Below the pieces are notes generated by a model that was not told the origin of the DNA, did no database searches, and saw only the letters and a list, made by a program, of their open reading frames with translations. A stretch of 64,000 nucleotides of DNA from positions 186,001 through 250,000 of the forward strand of contig OY782680.1 of the NCBI GenBank assembly GCA_963678085.1. Direction: 5' to 3'. The position numbers were made by a program, and so were the translations under genes. Shown here in pieces: positions 1 to 6,976 of this stretch. How positions within the stretch are numbered: position 1 is the stretch's first letter; each line of letters begins with the position of its first letter. This stretch comes from Aliishimia sp963678085. GTDB lineage: Bacteria; Pseudomonadota; Alphaproteobacteria; Rhodobacterales; Rhodobacteraceae.

Positions 1-13
1 GGCGAATTGCAGT

Positions 14-1291
14 TTATTTCACCCAGCTGGGCAGCGTGAACTCGGTGGTCGCATATTCGAACGGATAGACCACCCCAACCGAGCCATCTTCTTTCCACTG
101 AATAACCACCATCGAAGGCTGCGCGTCCTCAAAAGGTGCGGTCAGATCAAAGCGGGCATTATGGGGATAGGTGCGGCCCGTGACCTCTTCGACCTCATCA
201 GAGCCCCAGAACCCGTAGCGCAGCCACAGCTTGCCGTCCTTTTCTAGGATCAAATCCTGCTTTTCCATCGCCTTGGACCAGGCCATCACATCGTCGAAAC
301 CACCCGCTTCTTCTGCGGCTGCCATGGCTTGTTTCAGACCGTGATAGGCGTTGAACCCGTTGAAATGCGGCACCAGCGGGCGCGAGTCATAGCGGGCTTG
401 GTAGGTATCAACAAAGCTTTGCGAAACCGGGTCCAGCTCAAACCCAACCGATGGCAGCGGTGAGAGGGTCGAGATACCACCACCGGCCCCGCCCGTGTCT
501 TCCCAGTATTCCATGCCCAGAGCAGAAACATTCACACCGGTCATGGCCATCGGAACTTGCAATTTCACATATTGCGAGCTGATCACCTGAGAATTCACCG
601 AGGAGACCTGATAGATGAAATCAGCCCCTGAGGCCTGTGCCTTAGAAAAGATCGGCGCAAAATCCACCGTGCCAATATCATAAACGATCGTGTCCTTGAC
701 CTCGATCCCGGCAACCGGTGCCAGCGCGTCCGTCACCAGACCGGTGATCGCTTGCCCAAAGGCGGTATCTTCGGCAAGAACCACAACACTTTCAAAACCC
801 ATCTTGGCCTTGAGCACATCGGCACCGAAATTGATATAGAGCGTCGCCAGCGCTTCATCGCTTGCGATATTCATAAAATAGGGTGCCATGGTTTCAGGAT
901 CTTCGACCACCATGTCAATGATCCCGATATAACTGGTCCATGTGTCCAAAGTCGGGATCTGATATTCCTGCATCCGAGGCATCCAGCCCAGGCTCACATC
1001 ATCAATCGAGCCGGAGATGATGAAATCCACCTCTTCGCTTTCGGCCAGATATTCATAGGCCTTGATGCCTTCAACCACATCTTCGCCCGTGTCGGCAGTT
1101 ACAAGCGTGATCTGCTGCCCCATCACACCGCCAGCGGCGTTCAGCTCGTCAATGGCAATCTCTGCACCGCGCAGCGTCGATTTCCCGGTATCCGATGAGA
1201 GCGAGCCGATAAAGCCCACCTTGATTTCCGCCATGGCTGTGCTTGCCATAAGCGAGGCCCCAACCAGGCCAATCGCCGTTTTCCAAGTCAT
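14..1291 (-). CDS. ABC transporter periplasmic substrate-binding protein (branched-chain amino acid/amide type)
   Basis: A 425-residue protein with an N-terminal signal peptide (MTWKTAIGLVGASLMASTAMA, cleavage after AMA) and the layout of type I periplasmic binding proteins of the Liv/urea/amide family (Peripla_BP_6). I chose the ATG at 1291 because a GGGAGA ribosome site precedes it and the signal peptide starts there; the longer reading frame adds 53 implausible residues. It should capture a small solute in the periplasm for an ABC importer whose permeases and ATPases would lie beyond the window edge. A GTATAC-type operator (1315-1333) just upstream of the start is shared with the microcompartment operon, the glxBCD operon and gntR, so it probably imports the substrate of that pathway. 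The ligand cannot be deduced from sequence. Confidence 0.85.
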   Translation of the reverse strand: MTWKTAIGLVGASLMASTAMAEIKVGFIGSLSSDTGKSTLRGAEIAIDELNAAGGVMGQQITLVTADTGEDVVEGIKAYEYLAESEEVDFIISGSIDDVSLGWMPRMQEYQIPTLDTWTSYIGIIDMVVEDPETMAPYFMNIASDEALATLYINFGADVLKAKMGFESVVVLAEDTAFGQAITGLVTDALAPVAGIEVKDTIVYDIGTVDFAPIFSKAQASGADFIYQVSSVNSQVISSQYVKLQVPMAMTGVNVSALGMEYWEDTGGAGGGISTLSPLPSVGFELDPVSQSFVDTYQARYDSRPLVPHFNGFNAYHGLKQAMAAAEEAGGFDDVMAWSKAMEKQDLILEKDGKLWLRYGFWGSDEVEEVTGRTYPHNARFDLTAPFEDAQPSMVVIQWKEDGSVGVVYPFEYATTEFTLPSWVK

Positions 1292-1314
1292 GAGTTTTCT
1301 CCCTGTGTCTTTTT

Positions 1315-1333
1315 GTATTCTGTATTCAGTACG
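1315..1333. promoter_or_regulatory. Candidate GntR operator, site A
   Basis: The sequence GTATTCTGTATTCAGTACG lies 24 bases upstream of the binding-protein start. It aligns without gaps to sites at 8317, 19092 and 19180, sharing the pattern GTATnCnGTATnCA. Each half resembles the self-complementary hexamer GTATAC, as expected for a dimeric GntR/FCD regulator. That the GntR protein at 19217 binds it is inferred from the co-occurrence. Confidence 0.65.
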
Positions 1334-1404
1334 TGCGAATCGCGGCCCGTCAATCTTTTTGGTGCGTTGTTCCAAACATCCCATAAGAAACGAAGCTCTG
1401 CACC

Positions 1405-1465
1405 GTGGGGGTTTTGCACCCAAGCGCACCCGCAAGGTATTTTTAGCCAAATGAAGGGGGCGCGG
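1405..1465. repeat. Dispersed intergenic repeat, copy 1
   Basis: About 60 bases starting GTGGGGGTTTTGCACCC and continuing with GCAAGGTATTTTTAGCCAAA recur almost unchanged at 15904-15965. The left part can fold into a small GC-rich hairpin, and the right part holds a conserved T-rich core followed by a G run. It sits between the ridA stop codon and the binding-protein promoter. It could be a REP-like element or act in transcript termination; the function is not shown by the sequence. Confidence 0.7.
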
Positions 1466-1478
1466 GTTGGGAGCATCT

Positions 1479-1889
1479 TTACAAATCTACCTTACCGCTC
1501 TCGTCATGGATTACAGCATCCACCATAATCTCAACCACCATTCCGGGTGTTGTTAGACCGGCCTCCACCGCAGCCATCACCGGGTCAATGCCCTTGAACA
1601 CTTCGCCATGGGCTTTCACCAACCCGCCCGCATGCAGCTTCATATCGGTCAAAAACCCGGTGCTGCGTACCACATGGCGCATGTCTGCTCCGACGCTGTT
1701 CAGAGCTTCGGATATGCGCTCAAAGATATATATCGACTGGGCATAGCAATCACCCGGTGCATGCAGCCGCCCCGAGGGTTCAATCGCTGTTGTGCCCGCG
1801 ATCCAGACAAAGGGGCCAACCCGCTTGGCGCGCGCATAAGATCCTATTTGCTCAAACCGCCCGCCGGAGAAATAGGTTTCCTTGACCAT
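1479..1889 (-). CDS. RidA family (YjgF/YER057c/UK114) enamine/imine deaminase
   Basis: 136 residues, the usual RidA length. It has the family's trimeric-barrel features, including the GPFVWIAGTTAIEP strand region and the late STGFLTDM segment followed by the PGMVVEIMVDAVIH ending. RidA proteins hydrolyse reactive enamine/imine intermediates to ketones and ammonia. It is the last gene of the microcompartment operon and its start overlaps the stop of the dehydrogenase gene by one base (TAATG), so translation is coupled. In this context it may clear an imine produced by the amine-oxidising enzymes or protect pyridoxal enzymes; which of the two is inference. The typical catalytic Arg seen in canonical RidA was not clearly located, so it may be a divergent subgroup. 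Confidence 0.85.
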   Translation of the reverse strand: MVKETYFSGGRFEQIGSYARAKRVGPFVWIAGTTAIEPSGRLHAPGDCYAQSIYIFERISEALNSVGADMRHVVRSTGFLTDMKLHAGGLVKAHGEVFKGIDPVMAAVEAGLTTPGMVVEIMVDAVIHDESGKVDL

Positions 1890-3076
1890 TAGCGCGCAAG
1901 CCTTTGCTGGATGGCTGCGGCCGCTTTGTGCAGCGCGGCCCTCTCATCTTGGGTCAGAGGCAGTTCTTGCACCCGGATCAACCCAGAGGCACCAAGATGG
2001 CAGGGCACGCCCAGCACCACACCGTCAATTCCGTATTCGCCTTCAAGCATAACGGACACGGGAACGGTTCCAGCGCGCGCACCGCGCAGATGGTCCATCA
2101 CCTCAACCGACGAATGCGCGGGCGCAATCACCGCCGAGCCGGTCTTTTTCAACGCCACCACCTGACCGCCGCCTGTGATCGCGTCCTGAACACAGGCGTC
2201 AATCTGATCTTGGGACAAAAACACATCCAAAGCCCGCCCTTTGATGCGACTGGCTGAGGCGATGGGGGCCATTTCTTCGCCATGACTGCCCAGCGTTAAG
2301 GCCTCAACATCCGCGAGTTCCACACTTGCCGCACGGGCCAGTGCATGACGAAAGCGCGAGCTGTCCAGCGTGCCTGCCATGCCCAGAACGCGCGTGCGCG
2401 GAAAACCAGTTGCCCGCAGCATCTCAGCGGTCATTTCATCCAGAGGATTGGTGACCACGATCACAATGGCGTTTGGTGCATGAGACGCAATCGCTTGCCC
2501 CGCTGCGTGGATCACCCGTGTGTTCACATCAATCAGATCAGCCCGCGTCATGCCCGGCTGGCGCGCACGCCCAGCGGTGACAAGCACCACATCCGCGCCC
2601 TCAACCCGTGACAAAGACGTGCCGCCAGAGGCGCGTGCGCGCGAACGGCTTACACCGGCGGCATGGTTCAGATCCAGCGCATTGGCCGCCGCCAGACCCG
2701 GCGCGATGTCAATCAGTGCCAGCTCATCGGCCATATCCGCATTGGCACATAGATGCGCGGCATTCATGCCCACACCCCCAGCACCGATAAAGGCGATTTT
2801 TCCAAAGCGGCGTGCCTGATGGCTGACCCGGTTTGACGGGGCCACCCAACGCGGCGAGCGACGCCAGAGCACTCGTCGCATCGAGGTATTGCCATCGGTG
2901 CGCATCGGTTGCGGCTTTTCTAGCGGCCCATCGACCAGCTTGATCCCAAGCCGCTCTGCCTGATCACGCGCCTCTGCAGTGACGATATCGCCGGGCAGAA
3001 CCTCAATCATATTGCGCTGACGATTGCGCGCCTCTGCAACAGCCTCGGCCCCTATGACGCGCCGCGCGTTGCTCAT
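1889..3076 (-). CDS. Malate/lactate dehydrogenase-like enzyme with long N-terminal extension, BMC-associated
   Basis: 395 residues. The C-terminal 300 residues form an LDH/MDH-family enzyme: NAD-binding GAGGVG at 98-103, an Asp at the end of the second strand (LALID) favouring NAD, the mobile-loop Arg in RQPGMTR (about 172), TNP at 209-211, the Asp238/Arg241 pair in GTLDSSRFR and the catalytic His265 in GSHGEEM. All key residues are present, so it is probably active. Residues 1-92 are extra compared with normal malate dehydrogenases and include the segment VTAEARDQAERLGIKLVDG, a helix plus short strand. The start overlaps the BMC-T stop (ATGA). I infer a lumenal enzyme whose extension may target it to the shell and which may regenerate NAD+ for the aldehyde dehydrogenase; its substrate is unproven. 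Confidence 0.8.
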   Translation of the reverse strand: MSNARRVIGAEAVAEARNRQRNMIEVLPGDIVTAEARDQAERLGIKLVDGPLEKPQPMRTDGNTSMRRVLWRRSPRWVAPSNRVSHQARRFGKIAFIGAGGVGMNAAHLCANADMADELALIDIAPGLAAANALDLNHAAGVSRSRARASGGTSLSRVEGADVVLVTAGRARQPGMTRADLIDVNTRVIHAAGQAIASHAPNAIVIVVTNPLDEMTAEMLRATGFPRTRVLGMAGTLDSSRFRHALARAASVELADVEALTLGSHGEEMAPIASASRIKGRALDVFLSQDQIDACVQDAITGGGQVVALKKTGSAVIAPAHSSVEVMDHLRGARAGTVPVSVMLEGEYGIDGVVLGVPCHLGASGLIRVQELPLTQDERAALHKAAAAIQQRLAR

Positions 3077-3696
3077 TTCGCCTCTGTTCCATCAATCGCT
3101 TCGATGGCGCGCGTCGCGGCTTCTAGTCCCGTTTTCACATCATCTTCCCAGCCGCAGATGAACATGCGACCAAAGCGGCCCACCGCGCGCACTTCAACAA
3201 TGTCAATATTGGCGGATTTCTCGGCCTCATTCACCGCATGGCCAATATAAGCGGCTGGGGCGCATTCCACGATCCCAAGGGTTTGACCCGGCACGATCAG
3301 TGCCCCCTTGCGCCATTTGTTCAAAAGCTGCGCCTGATAGGCCTCGACATTGGTGATCACTTGGGTTGAGGCCACATGCGGCTTGACCCGATCTGACATG
3401 CTCTGCCCCAGTTCTGCCAAGATAGCCTCGCGCGCCGCGCTAACCTCGGCATTGGAGTCCGAGCGCAGAATGAAAAAGCCAAACTCACGCTCCACCAGCT
3501 GCGTCGTCACCTGCACCGAGCTCACCTTGAGCGCCCGGTCAATCAGCGTGAACACACCATTACCGGGTGCAAATTCCCCCATCAGGATCGTATCGCCCGC
3601 CAAAGGCACCGCCCCTTGGGTTGTCGCGCCATTGAAGGCAGCGAATTTGGGCTGAAGATTGTCGATTTGCAACAATGCGCGAATGGTGATGGCCAT
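3073..3696 (-). CDS. Tandem-domain microcompartment shell protein (BMC-T)
   Basis: 207 residues with two BMC domains in tandem. The first runs from about 1 to 100 (GVFTLIDRALK...VEREFGFFILRSD). The second runs from about 125 to 200 (ALIVPGQTLGIVECAPAAYIG, then VGRFGRMFICG and a final helix). BMC-T proteins form pseudohexameric trimers in the facets of protein shells and often carry the larger pores. It is the only BMC-T in the window and lies between the acylating aldehyde dehydrogenase and the dehydrogenase, in one operon with a BMC-H and a BMC-P gene. Together these three supply the minimum kit for a closed shell. The ribosome site before ATG 3696 is weak. Confidence 0.88.
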   Translation of the reverse strand: MAITIRALLQIDNLQPKFAAFNGATTQGAVPLAGDTILMGEFAPGNGVFTLIDRALKVSSVQVTTQLVEREFGFFILRSDSNAEVSAAREAILAELGQSMSDRVKPHVASTQVITNVEAYQAQLLNKWRKGALIVPGQTLGIVECAPAAYIGHAVNEAEKSANIDIVEVRAVGRFGRMFICGWEDDVKTGLEAATRAIEAIDGTEAK

Positions 3697-3713
3697 GGTT
3701 CAGAGCCCCGTTT

Positions 3714-5093
3714 CTATCTGCCGTAAACGTCGTAAATGTCGCGCCATGGCCGGTTTTCATAGGCCACGCGCTTGATGTTGATGAGGTGCAGCGCCGTCAC
3801 ATTGTCGGATGTGATCGAGCCAGACCATGTGCCGGTGCCCAGCATGAAAGAGGGCTCTAGATCGGTTGAAAAGCCCATGCCGCCCAAAATACCAGGAGTG
3901 TTCACAAGGATGCGTCCCGTAGGGATACGGCTAAATTCAGCAACCGCAGATGGGTCATCAGAGTGGATAATCGCCGAATGCCCCCAGCCTTCGAACTTGG
4001 CGATCTGCTCGGCCAGATTGATGCCGTCCTCAGATGTGCGCGCCTCAAAGAAGGCCAGCACCGGGTTCAGCTTTTCCGCGGTCAAGGGGCGATGCCAGCC
4101 GATTTCGCTCTCTTCGCTTACCAAACAGCGGGTGCGCGGCGGCAGAGAAATCCCGGCTTGATCGGCCAGGCTTTGCGGGCTTTGCCCCACATTGGCCGGG
4201 TTCATGGCTTGCTTTTTCAGAAAGATCACTTTTGCCAGCCGGTCAGCCTCTTGCGGCGTGCAGAAATAGGCGCCGCGCATCTTCATTTCTTGGCGCAGCT
4301 CGCGCGCAATCTCGGTATCAGCAATCACCGCCTGCTCGCTCACACAGGCCGTGCCATAGTCAAAGCTTTTGGAAGTGATGATCTGCTCGGCCACCTCACC
4401 AATCTCTAAACGCTTGGATTTATTCACATAGACCGGCACATTGCCCGCCCCGACAGCGAGCGTTGGCTTACCAGAGCTATAGGCCGCCTTGACCATCGCA
4501 GGTCCGCCAGTCGCCATCACAACCGAGGTGCGTTTATGGCTCATCAGCTCGGCGGTCCCCTCTAGCGTGACCTCTTCCAGACATTGGATCAGCCCCTTGG
4601 GCGCGCCCATGCTTTCGGCAACATCAGCGAGGATCTTGATCGTCTCGATTCCAGATTGCAGCCCGCGCGGATGCGGCGCACAAACGATGGCATTGCCGGC
4701 TTTCACCGCTGAGAGCACCTTATAAATGATGGTGGAGTTGGGGTTGGTCACCGGAATAAGCGCCGCAACAACGCCCATAGGCACACCAATCGCGGCGATC
4801 TTGGCCGCATCATCGCGCCAGAGCACGCCGAGCGTAGTGATTTCACGCAGGTAGTCAGCCACGGACAAAGCGTTGAACAGGTTCTTGACCCGCTTATCTT
4901 CCACATTGCCATAGCCGGTTTCTTCGACGGCCAGAACGGCCAAGCGCTCGGCTTCGGGTTCAATGGCGCGGGCCATAGCATCGACGATGGCGTCAATATG
5001 AGCCGGATCGGTGCCTAAGAATTTGTTATAGGCCTGCCAAGCGCGTTCAACCGTGCGGCGCGCACTGGCGATGGATTTCAGGTCTTTATCCAT
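3714..5093 (-). CDS. CoA-acylating aldehyde dehydrogenase, microcompartment signature enzyme
   Basis: 459 residues of the PduP/EutE/sulfoacetaldehyde-dehydrogenase branch of the aldehyde dehydrogenase superfamily. It oxidises an aldehyde with NAD+ and CoA to acyl-CoA. Visible features are PVTNPNSTIIYKVLSAVKAGN in the nucleotide/CoA region (about 114-134), ATGGPAMVKAAY (194-205), the AVGAGNVPVYV segment and the catalytic Cys250 in SFDYGTACVSEQ. It lacks the general-base Glu of hydrolytic aldehyde dehydrogenases, as usual for acylating ones. The start overlaps the upstream opine-dehydrogenase-like gene by 8 bases. In known metabolosomes this enzyme is the core that consumes the toxic or volatile aldehyde inside the shell. 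No phosphotransacylase or alcohol dehydrogenase gene accompanies it here. The aldehyde is unknown. Confidence 0.88.
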   Translation of the reverse strand: MDKDLKSIASARRTVERAWQAYNKFLGTDPAHIDAIVDAMARAIEPEAERLAVLAVEETGYGNVEDKRVKNLFNALSVADYLREITTLGVLWRDDAAKIAAIGVPMGVVAALIPVTNPNSTIIYKVLSAVKAGNAIVCAPHPRGLQSGIETIKILADVAESMGAPKGLIQCLEEVTLEGTAELMSHKRTSVVMATGGPAMVKAAYSSGKPTLAVGAGNVPVYVNKSKRLEIGEVAEQIITSKSFDYGTACVSEQAVIADTEIARELRQEMKMRGAYFCTPQEADRLAKVIFLKKQAMNPANVGQSPQSLADQAGISLPPRTRCLVSEESEIGWHRPLTAEKLNPVLAFFEARTSEDGINLAEQIAKFEGWGHSAIIHSDDPSAVAEFSRIPTGRILVNTPGILGGMGFSTDLEPSFMLGTGTWSGSITSDNVTALHLINIKRVAYENRPWRDIYDVYGR

Positions 5094-6285
5094 GAACGCC
5101 CCCGTTCAAAATCTGATCGAATTGACGGCGCGCCTCGCTCACATCGCTGGCGCTAACGCCAATGGTCGAGAGCCGCCGCCCCGCCCCGTTCAAATCCCGT
5201 TGCAGCAAGGTCATCGCCAGCTCGATCATGGCTTGCGTCGCGGGCACTTGCCGGGCGGTGAGTTCAGCGGCAGAGACAAGCGGGATAAGCGAGCCAATCA
5301 CACCAGCGCGCAGCAGCTCGCGCGCTGCCTTCTCATCCGGTACGGGGCGCGCTCCGGGGCCACGCATTGCGCCTGCGACTTGCGCGATTGCATCTTCAAC
5401 ACTGCCCAGATCACGCACGCCAAAATCCTGCGCGACCTTGCACCGCTCGGCCCAAAGCTTGGCAATCATCGCCTTATGCGCGGGTCCGATAAGGGCAGCA
5501 AAGGTGTTGTTTTCAGCCAATGGCACACCGCCCTCGGGCACATGAGGCCCCCCATCGCGCGCAGCCGGGCCACCCATCATAAGGGCGCAGATTTCGACCA
5601 CGCCGGTTGCGTCGGCAAAGCCGGAATGCACGCATGAGAGTTGGGCACGCGCATTGGGGAACAGAGCGGCGAGCGCCGTGATCTGATCCTCGCGCCCTTG
5701 TGGCAAGCTGGCAGCGGGCACGTCAGGACAGGCCGAAAGATGCAAAACGCTGCGCGCGCGATGCGTCCAATAGGGGGCACCGCCGATCTCAACAATCGTG
5801 ACATCGCTCTCGCAGCCTCCCGATTGCAGCAGCCAGGCCACCTCGACCGCGCCCAGCGAGCGCGCATTCGGCAGAACCAACACCTGCCCGTCCGAGAGAT
5901 GATCGGCCAAAACCATCGCATAGGTGCGCTGTTTGTGCAGCGGGCCGGTGAGGATGATCGCCTCTGCGCCGCTTACCGCCTCATCCAAGGCTGCGGTGGT
6001 GCGAATTGAGAGGCCTTTGGATTGATCCACGTGAAACGATCCGATGGGCCCCTCCCCGCGCAAGGTGATAGTGCCCGCCGCGCGCAAGGCATCCAGCTCA
6101 CGGCCATAGGCGGAAAAGAGTGTCATCTCCAAGCCTTCAGCCAGCCCAAGCGCCGCATATACCTGCGCATCATCCCCGCCCCCCAAAACAGTGATCCGGG
6201 AAAGCGCGGGTGTTTCGCGCAGCGGCGTGCGCTGGCCCGAGGCGCTGATCTGATTGGCAAAATCTTCAAAGCCTGCGACGCTCAT
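5086..6285 (-). CDS. NAD(P)-binding octopine/opine dehydrogenase-like protein, BMC-associated
   Basis: 399 residues. An N-terminal Rossmann segment (ITVLGGGDDAQVYAALGLAEG, about 31-51) is followed by a helical C-terminal half as in the NAD/NADP octopine-nopaline dehydrogenase family. A conserved-looking AIILTGPLHKQRTYAMVLADHL region precedes the PNARSLGAVEVAWLL segment. Opine dehydrogenases reversibly cleave N-(carboxyalkyl)amino acids into an amino acid plus a keto acid. Placed in a BMC operon with a gamma-glutamyl ligase and a regulon that also holds glxBCD, it might oxidise or form an N-substituted glutamate. The glycine pattern is GGGDDA rather than a textbook GxGxxG, so cofactor preference is uncertain. 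Function is inferred from fold and context only. Confidence 0.65.
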   Translation of the reverse strand: MSVAGFEDFANQISASGQRTPLRETPALSRITVLGGGDDAQVYAALGLAEGLEMTLFSAYGRELDALRAAGTITLRGEGPIGSFHVDQSKGLSIRTTAALDEAVSGAEAIILTGPLHKQRTYAMVLADHLSDGQVLVLPNARSLGAVEVAWLLQSGGCESDVTIVEIGGAPYWTHRARSVLHLSACPDVPAASLPQGREDQITALAALFPNARAQLSCVHSGFADATGVVEICALMMGGPAARDGGPHVPEGGVPLAENNTFAALIGPAHKAMIAKLWAERCKVAQDFGVRDLGSVEDAIAQVAGAMRGPGARPVPDEKAARELLRAGVIGSLIPLVSAAELTARQVPATQAMIELAMTLLQRDLNGAGRRLSTIGVSASDVSEARRQFDQILNGGVHG

Positions 6286-6365
6286 GACTTACCTTTCGCA
6301 AAGCCTAGTGGGACGGGCCGGATGAACCCCGAAGCGCCGGGATTTTCTGGCCCATTGCTTGTTAT

Positions 6366-6677
6366 TTACTCGGCAGAGCCGCCACTGAGCGCGGCAATCA
6401 ACCCTTCCAGCTCATCATGTGGGCGCGGGATCACATGCACGGCGACCACCTCGCCGACCTTATTGGCCGCTGTAGCGCCCGCATCTGTGGCTGCTTTCAC
6501 CGCGCCAACTTCGCCCCGGATCAAGGTTGAAATCAGACCACCGCCCGCTTTGGATTGGCTCACGATTGTGACGCTCGCGGCCTTCACCATCGCATCCGCC
6601 GCCTCAATAGAGGCCACAAGCCCCCGTGTTTCAATCATGCCAAGGGCTGTTTGCCCTGCTGCCGGTCTCTGAGCCAT
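6366..6677 (-). CDS. Hexameric microcompartment shell protein (BMC-H, PduA/EutM type)
   Basis: 103 residues with a single canonical BMC domain: ALGMIETRGLVASIEAADAM at the start, VGAVKAATDAGATAA in the second half, and the IPRPHDELEGLI ending typical of PduA/EutM/CsoS1. It forms the hexagonal tiles of the shell. An ATG at 6683 is possible, but it would sit only two bases from the AAGGAG ribosome site. The ATG at 6677 has normal spacing and gives the usual short N-terminus. It follows the BMC-P gene after 42 bases and precedes the opine-dehydrogenase-like gene. Confidence 0.92.
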   Translation of the reverse strand: MAQRPAAGQTALGMIETRGLVASIEAADAMVKAASVTIVSQSKAGGGLISTLIRGEVGAVKAATDAGATAANKVGEVVAVHVIPRPHDELEGLIAALSGGSAE

Positions 6678-6718
6678 GCTCATATCTCCTTGCGTTAGAT
6701 AAGCCTATTCGTCCGAAG

Positions 6719-6976
6719 TCACACGGCAATCTCGTCGATCACCGCAATCAATGTTGCATCCACCGGCAACCCGTTCACCGGAATGCGCGCGGAGGAGCCT
6801 TGCACCATCAGGCAGGTATCACCGCGCCCCGCGCCAACCGTGTCAACCGCGACCAGCGAGCCCTCCAGCACCTTGCCAGTTGCGTCGATCACATCGACAA
6901 CTAACAGCTTGTGGCCAGCAAGGCCCGGTGCCTTGATCGTTGCGGTCGCGGTGCCGATGACACGGGCTACTTTCAT
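6719..6976 (-). CDS. Pentameric microcompartment vertex protein (BMC-P, EutN/CcmL family)
   Basis: 85 residues, normal for the EutN/CcmL/CsoS4 family. It begins MKVARVIGTATATIKAPGLAGHKLLVVD and continues with the VAVDTVGAGRGDTCLMVQGSSAR segment, which contains the family's conserved G-A-G-x-G-D core. These pentamers cap the corners of the shell. Its ATG overlaps the stop codon of the glutamine-synthetase-like gene (TGATG), so the vertex protein is translationally coupled to the ligase. Presence of H, T and P types in one operon supports a complete closed shell. Confidence 0.92.
   Translation of the reverse strand: MKVARVIGTATATIKAPGLAGHKLLVVDVIDATGKVLEGSLVAVDTVGAGRGDTCLMVQGSSARIPVNGLPVDATLIAVIDEIAV

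Noticed and set aside
752..1198. 148-residue open frame opposite the binding-protein gene
   Set aside because: It is antisense to a clearly coding region with signal peptide and family motifs.
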